Shown: positions 1 through 5,571, numbered from the stretch's first letter. The stretch: DNA of 20,687 nucleotides from a virus (IMGVR_UViG_3300030451_001066:1-20687), one strand, 5' to 3'. Numbers and translations: made by a program. The notes: a model not told the origin generated them from the letters alone.

Positions 1-1
1 C

Positions 2-268
2 CCTGTCAATGATTATGCCCCAGAAAAAAATGTAATTTTTGATTTTACTATTGAAAATGCATTAAAAGCTGCAGAGTTTTTTATGAAAATGCATGACAAA
101 GCAGAAAAGGAAGGTACAACAATCAGAGTCTATACAGACAAGAAAGAGTATCATGAAGAGGCTGGATTTACGCTCTGGGGCGGTATGTGGGGAAATAGTG
201 GCAAACTAGCCCCATTACCACCAAAAGATTCAGAGGAAACAATTAGCGTTGATGACCTACCCTTCTAG
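2..268 (+). CDS. C-terminal part of a protein with an SSB-like acidic tip (5' partial)
   Basis: The reading frame is open from the window edge to a TAG stop, giving 88 visible residues; an internal ATG at 83 exists but the frame continues upstream of it, so the start is outside the window. The C-terminus is acidic and ends in ISVDDLPF, very close to the DDDIPF tip with which bacterial and phage single-stranded DNA-binding proteins recruit partners. Before it lie a short helical stretch rich in Lys and Glu, an aromatic segment (FTLWGGMWG) and a Pro-rich linker. A role in ssDNA binding or replication is inferred from the tip alone; the visible part does not show an OB fold clearly. The next gene overlaps it by 17 bases, suggesting a shared + strand operon. 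Confidence 0.7.
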   Translation, partial: PVNDYAPEKNVIFDFTIENALKAAEFFMKMHDKAEKEGTTIRVYTDKKEYHEEAGFTLWGGMWGNSGKLAPLPPKDSEETISVDDLPF

Positions 269-416
269 ATTCCCTAGCGACCCTTACGAGGGTCAAATAT
301 TTTACGATGCCGATACGGATAATACTTACGAGTATCAACGTAGAGACATCTTAGACAGAATGATTAATCGTCACAAAGATGTTTATTTCTGGGAAAACAT
401 AAGTAAAGAACTCTAA
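252..416 (+). CDS. Small hypothetical protein, 54 aa
   Basis: ATG at 252 lies inside the end of the upstream gene, in another frame, and runs 54 codons to TAA at 414-416. A GAGGA stretch at 233-237 could serve as a distant ribosome-binding site. The product begins MTYPSRFPSDPYEGQIFYDA and continues with a Tyr- and Asp-rich stretch. The P-x-EGQIFYD...YEYQ pattern resembles a short motif I have seen in phage structural proteins, but the rest is unlike a fibre and no function is assigned. Its stop overlaps by four bases the stop of the convergent - strand gene. Overlap with both neighbours and full use of the space support it being real. Confidence 0.6.
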   Translation: MTYPSRFPSDPYEGQIFYDADTDNTYEYQRRDILDRMINRHKDVYFWENISKEL

Positions 417-712
417 TCTTTACCAAACAAAATGTATTTAAGGCGCTTCATTAGAGGCGCTTTTTTTTTAGTTTTTCTCCTTTCAAAATAGTTAATCATG
501 TCTTGCTGATTGCACATTATTTCTAATGCATTAGCTATGAACTGAGATTGTTTGTGATTAGCTCGTGCTAAAACACTTGCCAACTCTCTTAGCTCGTCTA
601 TATCTTTGATTTTGTGAAGTTCAGCAATAGAACTTTCTACAGCAAACTCAGATTCTAAGCTTGGTCTTTTTGTAAGAATGTTTATAATACTTTTCACTTG
701 ACCTCTGGCCAT
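413..712 (-). CDS. Hypothetical protein, 99 aa
   Basis: ATG at 712 to TAG at 413-415. The product is mostly helical by composition, with Leu/Ala-rich segments in the middle (about residues 28-70) and a strongly basic C-terminus (RRKTKKK, then MKRLK). There is no signal peptide or membrane segment and I do not recognise the family. The start lies inside the end of the preceding 54-aa gene (19-base overlap), so the two probably form a small leftward operon. The 3' end overlaps the convergent + strand gene by four bases and carries that gene's terminator, which may constrain the Lys-Lys-Ala-Pro codons here. No clear Shine-Dalgarno sequence precedes the ATG, which fits translational coupling. Confidence 0.65.
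   Translation of the reverse strand: MARGQVKSIINILTKRPSLESEFAVESSIAELHKIKDIDELRELASVLARANHKQSQFIANALEIMCNQQDMINYFERRKTKKKAPLMKRLKYILFGKD
440..469 (+). terminator. Rho-independent terminator of the left + strand block
   Basis: A 10-bp stem (440-449 with 454-463, two G-U pairs) closes an ATTA tetraloop and is followed by a T-run to 469. The wobble pairs work only for the RNA made from the + strand, so it should end transcripts from 2-416. It sits inside the last codons of the convergent - strand gene. Confidence 0.65.
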
Positions 713-858
713 AGATGAACTGATACATAATCAACAATCTGATCGTCTATTGTATTATCTGTGGTCTTTGCTAATGCCTTTAAAAGATCAATAATTAATT
801 TTTTTACTGCATTCGTTTTTACGAATGTCATAAGAATAGGTTTTAGGATTCTGAGCAT
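694..858 (-). CDS. Small hypothetical protein, 54 aa
   Basis: ATG at 858 to TGA at 694-696. The product starts MLRILKPILMTFVKTNAVKK, followed by a hydrophobic/amphipathic helix (LIIDLLKALA) and an acidic half (TTDNTIDDQIVDYV). The composition is that of a real protein: an amphipathic N-terminal helix with Lys spaced every few residues, then a D-rich segment. It resembles small proteins I recall near lysis or structural genes of marine phages, but no function can be assigned. It overlaps the 99-aa gene downstream by 19 bases and heads the leftward pair. A candidate promoter lies just upstream. The frame is under 60 codons, so routine callers may miss it. Confidence 0.6.
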   Translation of the reverse strand: MLRILKPILMTFVKTNAVKKLIIDLLKALAKTTDNTIDDQIVDYVSVHLWPEVK

Positions 859-880
859 AATAATCTTGTGTTACTTTCCA

Positions 881-909
881 AACATAGCTACATTGCTAGT
901 ATTAAACAA
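881..909 (-). promoter_or_regulatory. Candidate sigma-70-type promoter for the leftward small-gene pair
   Basis: On the - strand, TTGTTT (904-909) and TATGTT (881-886) are separated by 17 bases, placing transcription start about 15 bases upstream of the ATG at 858. Matches to consensus are partial (3/6 and 4/6), so this is a weak prediction in AT-rich DNA. Confidence 0.3.
894..902 (+). promoter_or_regulatory. Candidate extended -10 promoter for the rightward block
   Basis: The sequence TGCTAGTAT contains the TGn extension plus TAGTAT, with no good -35 element upstream. Start of transcription would fall near 909, about 15 bases before the ATG at 924. It overlaps the candidate leftward promoter, so the two could interfere. 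This is weak evidence. Confidence 0.25.
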
Positions 910-923
910 GAGTTGTAATTTTT

Positions 924-1181
924 ATGGCAGAAGAACAAGAAGAAAAAGAGGGTACGGATTGGGGCGAAATTTTTGGTCATGCTGTACGTTTTATGATTTT
1001 ATGTTGGTCTTTAGCGATGATGACTTTAGGATATATGGATAAAATTAGGAATGATGGCGCTTTTCTAGCTGGCCTGACCAGTGGCGTTTTAGGCTCTTAT
1101 GGTATAAGTGTGAACAAAAAGAAACCTAATAATACTGCTAAGATAGTAGATAATAAAGACACTAATGTAGGAATCAAATGA
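924..1181 (+). CDS. Small membrane protein, holin-like, 85 aa
   Basis: ATG at 924 to TGA at 1179-1181. The N-terminus is very acidic (MAEEQEEKEGTDW), followed by a hydrophobic segment at about residues 19-37 (VRFMILCWSLAMMTLGYM), a short charged turn (DKIRND), a second Gly-rich hydrophobic segment (about 44-62) and a Lys/Asn-rich tail. Two hydrophobic segments with charged ends in under 100 residues is the usual holin layout, so a holin is a reasonable guess, but no lysin gene is adjacent and holins cannot be recognised by sequence alone. It leads a rightward block; its stop overlaps the next ATG (ATGA), and the following genes encode exported proteins, pointing to a joint role at the cell envelope. 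A longer frame covering 761-1042 is a shadow. Confidence 0.6.
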   Translation: MAEEQEEKEGTDWGEIFGHAVRFMILCWSLAMMTLGYMDKIRNDGAFLAGLTSGVLGSYGISVNKKKPNNTAKIVDNKDTNVGIK

Positions 1182-1696
1182 AAAAATTACTGCCTTTAAT
1201 ACTTTTTCTTTCTCCGTCTAGTGCTTTTGCAGATATTACCGCAAAGTATGTAACCTCTGCACAAATATCAATAGACTCTCCATACGTCATTACAAATGCA
1301 GCTCCTAGCACTTACAGCATAAGTGGCAATAATGTAACAACATCTACAGGAACTGGAGATAGTGTTGTCACAAATGGGATTGGAGGACTCAACTTAGGAA
1401 GTTTAAGTAATGGTGTACCAGCTTTAGTTAATACAAACAAATCGGTTACAACTGCTGGATCTGCCTTCTCTCTCAGCGAAAGTTACCAAGCTGGAGACGT
1501 AACGCAATCAGCAATAACTCCAAGTAGCGGTATAGCAACTCTTCCTGTTTTAGGTGGACAAACAACAGTAATTTCAGGTGGCACAGCTGGTAATTTAGCT
1601 CTTACTTCATTATCTTCAGGAATCCATACTTGTACAGCTGGTGGCTCTGGCACAAGTTGTATCGCTTCAACTACTGTTCAAATCGAAATTGACTAG
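1178..1696 (+). CDS. Secreted Ser/Thr/Gly-rich protein A (Sec signal peptide), 172 aa
   Basis: ATG at 1178 overlaps the previous stop by four bases and has AGGA six to nine bases upstream. Residues 1-18 are a classic Sec signal peptide (KK, then a Leu/Ile core, then SSAFA) with cleavage expected after Ala18. There is no lipobox. The mature part is rich in Ser, Thr, Gly, Val and Asn, with almost no charge, typical of beta-structured extracellular proteins. Residues 93-102 (AGSAFSLSES) match a motif in the next gene. Two Cys (152 and 161) near the C-terminus could form a disulfide loop. Function is unknown: an exported surface, fibre or envelope-modifying protein is possible. The last codons overlap the start of the next gene. 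Confidence 0.75.
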   Translation: MKKLLPLILFLSPSSAFADITAKYVTSAQISIDSPYVITNAAPSTYSISGNNVTTSTGTGDSVVTNGIGGLNLGSLSNGVPALVNTNKSVTTAGSAFSLSESYQAGDVTQSAITPSSGIATLPVLGGQTTVISGGTAGNLALTSLSSGIHTCTAGGSGTSCIASTTVQIEID

Positions 1697-2126
1697 ACTT
1701 TGGCTGCTAGTTTTATTAGTATTACCTGTAAGAACTCTTGCTACCCCAGTGGTGCCACAGTTTAGAAGTGGTAGTTCCACGATGAGTTCAACCTCGCAAA
1801 GCGTTATTAATGAAACTATTACCTCGCACCAGTATAATTCTGGTTTTTCGTACTCAGCGTCTGGACACAATATTGAATCTGCAGACCTTAATGGTTACAT
1901 TAACCCTGCAACAACTTCTGGAACAACTCAAACTCTTAATGGGGTTCAGTTTAACTGGACAAGTCCAACACTTGAAGATGTGCCAAGATGGAAGATAGTA
2001 AACGCTGGACAAAGCTTCTCTTTAGTAGAATCGCTACAAGGTGCTGGTCTTTCAAACGTGACCACAATAAACAGAACAATAACAACTACCACAACCACAG
2101 AAACCACCTCTGTCTTTGGACAATAA
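1689..2126 (+). CDS. Secreted Ser/Thr-rich protein B, paralogue of the preceding gene, 145 aa
   Basis: The start chosen is TTG at 1689, which overlaps the upstream stop by eight bases and yields an ideal signal peptide (MTRLWLLVLLVLPVRTLA, cleavage after residue 18, the same length as in protein A). The ATG at 1641 in this frame would add 16 residues before it and overlap the upstream gene by 56 bases. The mature protein is rich in Ser, Thr and Asn, predicted mainly beta, with a Thr run near the end (ITTTTTTETT). Residues 106-115 read AGQSFSLVES, matching AGSAFSLSES of protein A at a similar place. There is no Cys in the mature part. Export by Sec is well supported; the function is unknown. 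Confidence 0.65.
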   Translation: MTRLWLLVLLVLPVRTLATPVVPQFRSGSSTMSSTSQSVINETITSHQYNSGFSYSASGHNIESADLNGYINPATTSGTTQTLNGVQFNWTSPTLEDVPRWKIVNAGQSFSLVESLQGAGLSNVTTINRTITTTTTTETTSVFGQ

Positions 2127-2704
2127 TTTTTTTACTTAGCCCTGTAAAAGTTTTAGCAAATACAACAGTAGCTAGTCCTAGCAGTAACGCTCAAGGTGTC
2201 GTCAACAATAATGCAACCATGATAACGCCATCAAGTTTGCCTCAGAATAAATATTCTCAAGGAATAGTTTGTGTATCTCCTAGCCTCACAATTACCCCAT
2301 ATTTAACAGATGCGTGGTCATTTAATCGACCTATCGAAACAGTTACCAAACAAAACATTTATGACGAGGACACAGGGGCAATAAAATACATTCAAGAAAC
2401 ACCAAGATTTGAAAAAGATAATTACAACCTAAATTATGGTATTTCTATGCAATTTAATATTCCTTTGGGTAATGGTGGAGAGCTATGTAAAAAAGCTGCA
2501 AAAGTAAATATTGAAGCTCAAGAGTTATTAATTGCCAAAACTAAAATGGAAATGGAATTGTATAGACTTAAAATTTGTGGAGAGCAAGCACGTCTAGGAG
2601 TAGTGTTTGTTGACAAGTACCAAATTAACTGCGATGGCATCAAACTAATAGCTAAACCTAACCAAGTTTTGCCACATACACACAAAATCAAACTAACTGA
2701 CTAA
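1988..2704 (+). CDS. Secreted four-cysteine protein C (start uncertain)
   Basis: The frame closes at TAA 2702-2704. Its only canonical start is ATG 1988, 139 bases inside the previous gene, and the first ~40 residues would then be an Asn/His-rich shadow of the Thr-codon run in gene B. The real protein probably begins near 2105-2126, just before LCLWTIIFLLSPVKVLA, a signal-peptide core that aligns with that of gene B (LW...L..PV[RK].LA), with cleavage before NTT (~181 mature residues). No ATG, GTG or TTG is in frame there, so an ATA/ATT start, recoding or a sequence error must be considered. The mature part has four Cys and a helical C-terminal half with Lys/Glu-rich repeats (about 2490-2610), unlike A and B. 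Function unknown. Confidence 0.6.
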   Translation: MEDSKRWTKLLFSRIATRCWSFKRDHNKQNNNNYHNHRNHLCLWTIIFLLSPVKVLANTTVASPSSNAQGVVNNNATMITPSSLPQNKYSQGIVCVSPSLTITPYLTDAWSFNRPIETVTKQNIYDEDTGAIKYIQETPRFEKDNYNLNYGISMQFNIPLGNGGELCKKAAKVNIEAQELLIAKTKMEMELYRLKICGEQARLGVVFVDKYQINCDGIKLIAKPNQVLPHTHKIKLTD

Positions 2705-2846
2705 ATTACTCCCTCCAGATTGCCCTGTAACAGCCCTGTAATTATCGGCCTATATGTTTGTACCCTCGAAATAGGCGGCAGACAAGCACGGGTTGGAACT
2801 TGCCTACCTAGACGCCCTATCCATTGCCTTGTCGAATAGGGTTTTA
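2705..2846 (+). other. Convergent intergenic segment with dense inverted repeats
   Basis: No gene is visible. The segment holds a 9-base direct repeat GCCCTGTAA (2722-2730 and 2733-2741) and several complementary pairs: 2748-2753 with 2771-2776 (GCCTAT/ATAGGC), 2774-2777 with 2813-2816 (GGCG/CGCC), 2777-2780 with 2801-2804 (GGCA/TGCC), 2781-2786 with 2828-2833 (GACAAG/CTTGTC), and 2815-2820 with 2836-2841 (CCCTAT/ATAGGG). Several partners overlap, so alternative folds or a pseudoknot are possible. It could be a structured 3' untranslated region, a small RNA or a protein-binding site; no known RNA family was recognised. Confidence 0.4.
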
Positions 2847-2853
2847 TTATTTT
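2815..2853 (+). terminator. Putative terminator of the secreted-protein block
   Basis: The stem CCCTAT/ATAGGG (2815-2820 with 2836-2841, plus one possible G-U pair) has a 15-base loop and is followed by a T-rich tail TTTTATTATTTT. It points to + strand termination and runs into the last codons of the convergent - strand gene. The long loop makes it weaker than the one at 440-469. Confidence 0.5.
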
Positions 2854-3503
2854 ACATCATTTTTTTTCTTTGTAAGCTTTTTTGTAATCTGTTTTATACC
2901 ACTTTTAGCAATTCCTTGTATTACAGGGACAAGAGCCGCAGACCCACCAGCAACCAGACCAATAGCAGCAGTAGAAATAAGTACTTCAGGCGTACCAATA
3001 AATGTTTCTCGAAATGGTACGTCCTCATAAAGAGTAATGCACTCTGATTTATCCGAGGATAACTTATAGCCAACAACTTTTTCAATGCGTTTTGAGTTTC
3101 TGTAATCTCCGATTTTCTGCTCTTTCCTACTAGGACACTCAGGGATTACTAATTCTTCTTTTTTATTTTCAGGTGCTTTTGTTTCTGGAAGATCAGTTTC
3201 TGGCATTGGTGGAGTTTCATTTGATATTGGTAAATCTTCAGTTATTACCAATTGATCTGGTCTGTAATCCATAGGGAAAAAACTAGGAAAAACAGAATCA
3301 CAATCAGTAAATACCCCATTAGGGTCATCTAATAAAAGCTGAGTATTACCAGTATTTTTTATATCTCTATGCTGATAGGTACAACCAGCTACATTTATTT
3401 CTAAATTTGTTATTACAGGCAATACAGGGTCTGGTTTATAAATCTCAGGAATGTAAACTTCTGGAATATTGATTTGTCTGATACCTATTTCTGGTATCTC
3501 CAT
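2847..3503 (-). CDS. Pro-rich protein with C-terminal membrane segment, 218 aa
   Basis: ATG at 3503 follows the upstream TAG directly; the stop TAA is at 2847-2849. The first ~30 residues repeat a Pro-Glu-Ile/Val-Tyr pattern (INIPEVYIPEIYKPDPVLP). A middle section has a Cys-containing stretch (AGCTYQHRD), then DDPNGVFTDCDSVFPSFFP and a Pro/Glu-rich linker ending PECPS. A hydrophobic segment near residues 173-205 (ISTAAIGLVAGGSAALVPVI) precedes a Lys-rich tail (KKLTKKK). A Pro-rich N-terminus plus one C-terminal membrane anchor recalls unassigned proteins of marine cyanophages; this resemblance is from memory. It is the last gene of the late operon and may be a minor virion or membrane-facing protein. 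Confidence 0.7.
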   Translation of the reverse strand: MEIPEIGIRQINIPEVYIPEIYKPDPVLPVITNLEINVAGCTYQHRDIKNTGNTQLLLDDPNGVFTDCDSVFPSFFPMDYRPDQLVITEDLPISNETPPMPETDLPETKAPENKKEELVIPECPSRKEQKIGDYRNSKRIEKVVGYKLSSDKSECITLYEDVPFRETFIGTPEVLISTAAIGLVAGGSAALVPVIQGIAKSGIKQITKKLTKKKNDVK

Positions 3504-3746
3504 CTATCTTGTAGGACTTGGTGATGGTGGTATAAACTCTGGGATTGTCCCGCCTGTCATATCTGGCAAAGCATTGTCTAAAACTTTAGGCATCATGCCT
3601 TGTACGTTATCTAAAACTTCATTCATAACCCTAGCTTTGAATTGCTCTGACGTAACAAATCTATAGGCATAGTACGCTGTGCCACTCATTGAAGCTACCA
3701 TAATGAATGAAACAATACTTAAAACATTCGCTATTTTTTGAAACAT
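3504..3746 (-). CDS. Small single-span membrane protein, 80 aa
   Basis: ATG at 3746 is preferred; a GTG at 3785 would add 13 residues. The product starts MFQKIANVLSIVSFIMVASM, so a membrane helix spans about residues 6-27, followed by YYAYRFVTSEQFKARV, an amphipathic region repeating M-P-K-V-L-D and L-D-N motifs, and a Pro-rich end (IPPSPSPTR). No signal cleavage site is obvious, so an N-terminal anchor is likely. It directly abuts the 218-aa gene, and both carry a Pro-rich part plus one membrane segment, which suggests the two products work together. Function unknown. No Shine-Dalgarno sequence is seen at either start. Confidence 0.7.
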   Translation of the reverse strand: MFQKIANVLSIVSFIMVASMSGTAYYAYRFVTSEQFKARVMNEVLDNVQGMMPKVLDNALPDMTGGTIPEFIPPSPSPTR

Positions 3747-3876
3747 GATAAAAGAAGCATTTTTAAAGGCTCTAATGCCTGTCACTATTATAACTTTTTG
3801 TGCAATCTGTGCATTAGCACCACTTTATGTAACAATGTCTGTTCTTACAAGGCAAATGCAAGAAAAGGTTAATTAA
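3745..3876 (+). CDS. Possible small membrane protein on the opposite strand, 43 aa
   Basis: ATG at 3745 to TAA at 3874-3876. The product starts MIKEAFLKALMPVTIITFCA and continues with one membrane helix (to about residue 29, ALAPLY) and a polar end (LTRQMQEKVN), a credible mini membrane protein. It fills the only sizeable gap in the late operon (3747-3872). Its ATG overlaps the ATG of the leftward 80-aa gene in a CATG, and its stop overlaps the stop of the 60-aa gene by four bases. Against it: no Shine-Dalgarno sequence, no visible promoter, and an orientation opposite to every neighbour within the late operon. Confidence 0.4.
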   Translation: MIKEAFLKALMPVTIITFCAICALAPLYVTMSVLTRQMQEKVN

Positions 3877-4055
3877 TCAGCAGCTTCAGCTGTATTTCCC
3901 TCTGCTACCCACTCAAGGTAATTTTGATAATCGGTATTATCTTCAACAAATGGGATTATCGTAATGACATTACCTACTTGAGTTTTTACTTGGTCGACTT
4001 TACCTGACATGGGTTCTTTTACTAATTTGTATATTGGATTTGTTGGATATGCCAT
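3873..4055 (-). CDS. Small fibre-associated protein, 60 aa
   Basis: ATG at 4055, two bases after the stop of the fibre gene upstream. The product begins MAYPTNPIYKLVKEPMSGKV and ends with a DYQNYLEWVAEGNTAEAAD segment. Short proteins with YKLV...GKV near the start and IP..N.DYQ.YL.W...GNTP-like ends recur beside tail-fibre genes of marine phages; this is recalled rather than searched. A relative, also 60 aa and sharing the YKLVDGKV element, lies at 6167-6349. Likely a fibre-assembly or virion accessory protein. Confidence 0.7.
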   Translation of the reverse strand: MAYPTNPIYKLVKEPMSGKVDQVKTQVGNVITIIPFVEDNTDYQNYLEWVAEGNTAEAAD

Positions 4056-4057
4056 GA

Positions 4058-5203
4058 TTACAGTTCCGCGTTCATAGATACTTTAGCAGAGCTATTTTGT
4101 GATGTGAATCCCCCTGCACCACCTTGATTAAGACTTAAGCCTGTAGCGTAAATACCAGTAGAACGTCGACCCGGATGACTCAAACTTGCAAAGCTACTAA
4201 AACCTTGTCCAGCAAGGTTGCCATAAAAATAATAATAGTTAGAACCACTAGTCTGCTCTAAAGATGGCGTTGTTCTCATTGTTGTTCTATAAGTAAAAGT
4301 TCCATAAGAATCACCAGTAGTGTAATTAAAAGTAGTACAAAAATATTGGTTTGATGTTTCTGAACCATCTACAACAATCTGAAAATAACGTTCACATAAA
4401 GCAAGCTCATGACCAAATGACCTATGCTCAAAATCTGTTACTACACCTCCAACCTCAAGCTGCCATCCCGTAATATACAATTCGTTTGATGTTGAACTGG
4501 CTAAGTTTACATTTGAACTTGACACCCTATTTGGGTTTGATTTCGCAGCCCATGAAGATTGATTAACAGTGCCACTTGAATAATTAGTACCTCCAACAAG
4601 CCAAATTTTTACATCCATTGATGCATTGTTGTCATTATCTAAAGCACCTGTTGTATCTGCTGGAAAAATTAATGAATAACGATTCCAGTTTCCATCTGAT
4701 ATTGAGAATGTTTTACTAGCTATTCTGCTGTTGTCATTATCTTGTATTTCAGCAGTATAAGTTCCAGAAACATTTGACTTTATATAAAATGAAACAGCAA
4801 ATTGTTTTGCAGCAGATGTACCTTTTGCAAACGCTTGTACTTGTTGCCCTTCAAGTTTTTGTTGAATAAGCATAAAACTACCAGCATCAAGAGAACTCTT
4901 TGCAGTTGTGCAATCTAACTTCATAGATGTACCAAACCCATCGGGTGTGTCTGTGGATTGAGAAAGTGACCAAGTACCTGCACTACCCATAGCAACCCTC
5001 ATTCTGTCACAACCATAAGCACTACTTGTTTGACCTGTAAGGTCTCCTCTTTGATTAACTTGCATCGCTCCGTTGATTAAGATATTTCTATTACTTAAAT
5101 TATTAGTAACATTGGCAGTACACGTTCCATCAGTATTGTTAACAGTAATAGCAGCAGTACTAGCTCCTACCCCTTTTATCGAATTTACCTTGATCTCTGA
5201 CAT
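4058..5203 (-). CDS. Tail fibre / carbohydrate-binding structural protein, 381 aa
   Basis: ATG at 5203. The N-terminus (MSEIKVNSIKGVGASTAAITV) is an adapter-like start found on many marine phage fibres, followed by NRNILINGAMQVNQRG, a hallmark of this group. Residues ~75-255 resemble a beta-sandwich carbohydrate-binding module (FAVSFYIKSNVSGTYTAEI, then a WLVGG strand, then LYITGWQLEVG). The element VVTDFEHRSFGHELALCERY marks the end of that module. The last ~110 residues are Ser/Gly/Tyr-rich and probably the variable receptor-facing part. Predicted to bind host surface glycans. Encoded directly after the fibre chaperone. Confidence 0.85.
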   Translation of the reverse strand: MSEIKVNSIKGVGASTAAITVNNTDGTCTANVTNNLSNRNILINGAMQVNQRGDLTGQTSSAYGCDRMRVAMGSAGTWSLSQSTDTPDGFGTSMKLDCTTAKSSLDAGSFMLIQQKLEGQQVQAFAKGTSAAKQFAVSFYIKSNVSGTYTAEIQDNDNSRIASKTFSISDGNWNRYSLIFPADTTGALDNDNNASMDVKIWLVGGTNYSSGTVNQSSWAAKSNPNRVSSSNVNLASSTSNELYITGWQLEVGGVVTDFEHRSFGHELALCERYFQIVVDGSETSNQYFCTTFNYTTGDSYGTFTYRTTMRTTPSLEQTSGSNYYYFYGNLAGQGFSSFASLSHPGRRSTGIYATGLSLNQGGAGGFTSQNSSAKVSMNAEL

Positions 5204-5205
5204 AA

Positions 5206-5571
5206 TTAACTTGGTTCTGTAGGGAAAGTAACAGAACTTATATCTAAATTACCATCTGTATCTAGTTTAGGCGATGCACTAGCTGGTAAATCACGCAAAT
5301 TTTGACGATAAGTTTTCCATGCTGTAGATAAAGTCAAATCAGAACTAGCTCTCCAATCACACGCTGTTAATAGTCTATTTCTTTCAACTCTTAATAACCT
5401 CATAGGTTCTGCGTTATTCAATCTTGTAACTTCAGCATCTATTTCAGATTCAGTTGGTTTCGTGTCTGTATTAATCTTATCCCATATAAAATTTGCATAA
5501 TCAAAACCATGCCAAGTCCAGCTGCCATTTGGTTTTAAAGAACCTACTGCGTTTTGTCTGTTGTATATCAT
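5206..5571 (-). CDS. Tail-fibre assembly chaperone, 121 aa
   Basis: ATG at 5571 overlaps the upstream stop (ATGA). The central and C-terminal part carries the signature of phage fibre chaperones: an R..RN.LL..CDW block (residues ~61-73), then a W-x-x-Y-R-Q-x-L-R-D-L-P block (~86-97). The N-terminus (NRQNAVGSLKPNGSWTWHG) is Trp-rich. Such proteins help fold or trimerise the neighbouring fibre and often lie directly beside it, as here between two fibre genes. A role in assembly of the 381-aa or 200-aa fibre is inferred from position. Confidence 0.75.
   Translation of the reverse strand: MIYNRQNAVGSLKPNGSWTWHGFDYANFIWDKINTDTKPTESEIDAEVTRLNNAEPMRLLRVERNRLLTACDWRASSDLTLSTAWKTYRQNLRDLPASASPKLDTDGNLDISSVTFPTEPS

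Noticed and set aside
761-1042. A + strand frame of 93 codons overlapping the holin-like gene
   Set aside because: Low-complexity Phe/Ile/Asn/Cys translation, no fit with neighbours; the 924-1181 frame has clear protein character and ATGA coupling to the next gene.
1667-1870. A - strand frame antisense to the secreted genes
   Set aside because: Shadow of genes A and B, with no ribosome-binding site and no plausible product.
2070-2107. ACA/ACC-rich repetitive stretch
   Set aside because: Simply encodes the Thr run (ITTTTTTETT) of gene B; not regularly spaced enough for a repeat array.
2740-2846. Possible tRNA in the convergent intergenic segment
   Set aside because: Stems do not arrange into a cloverleaf and there is no proper T-loop or CCA end.
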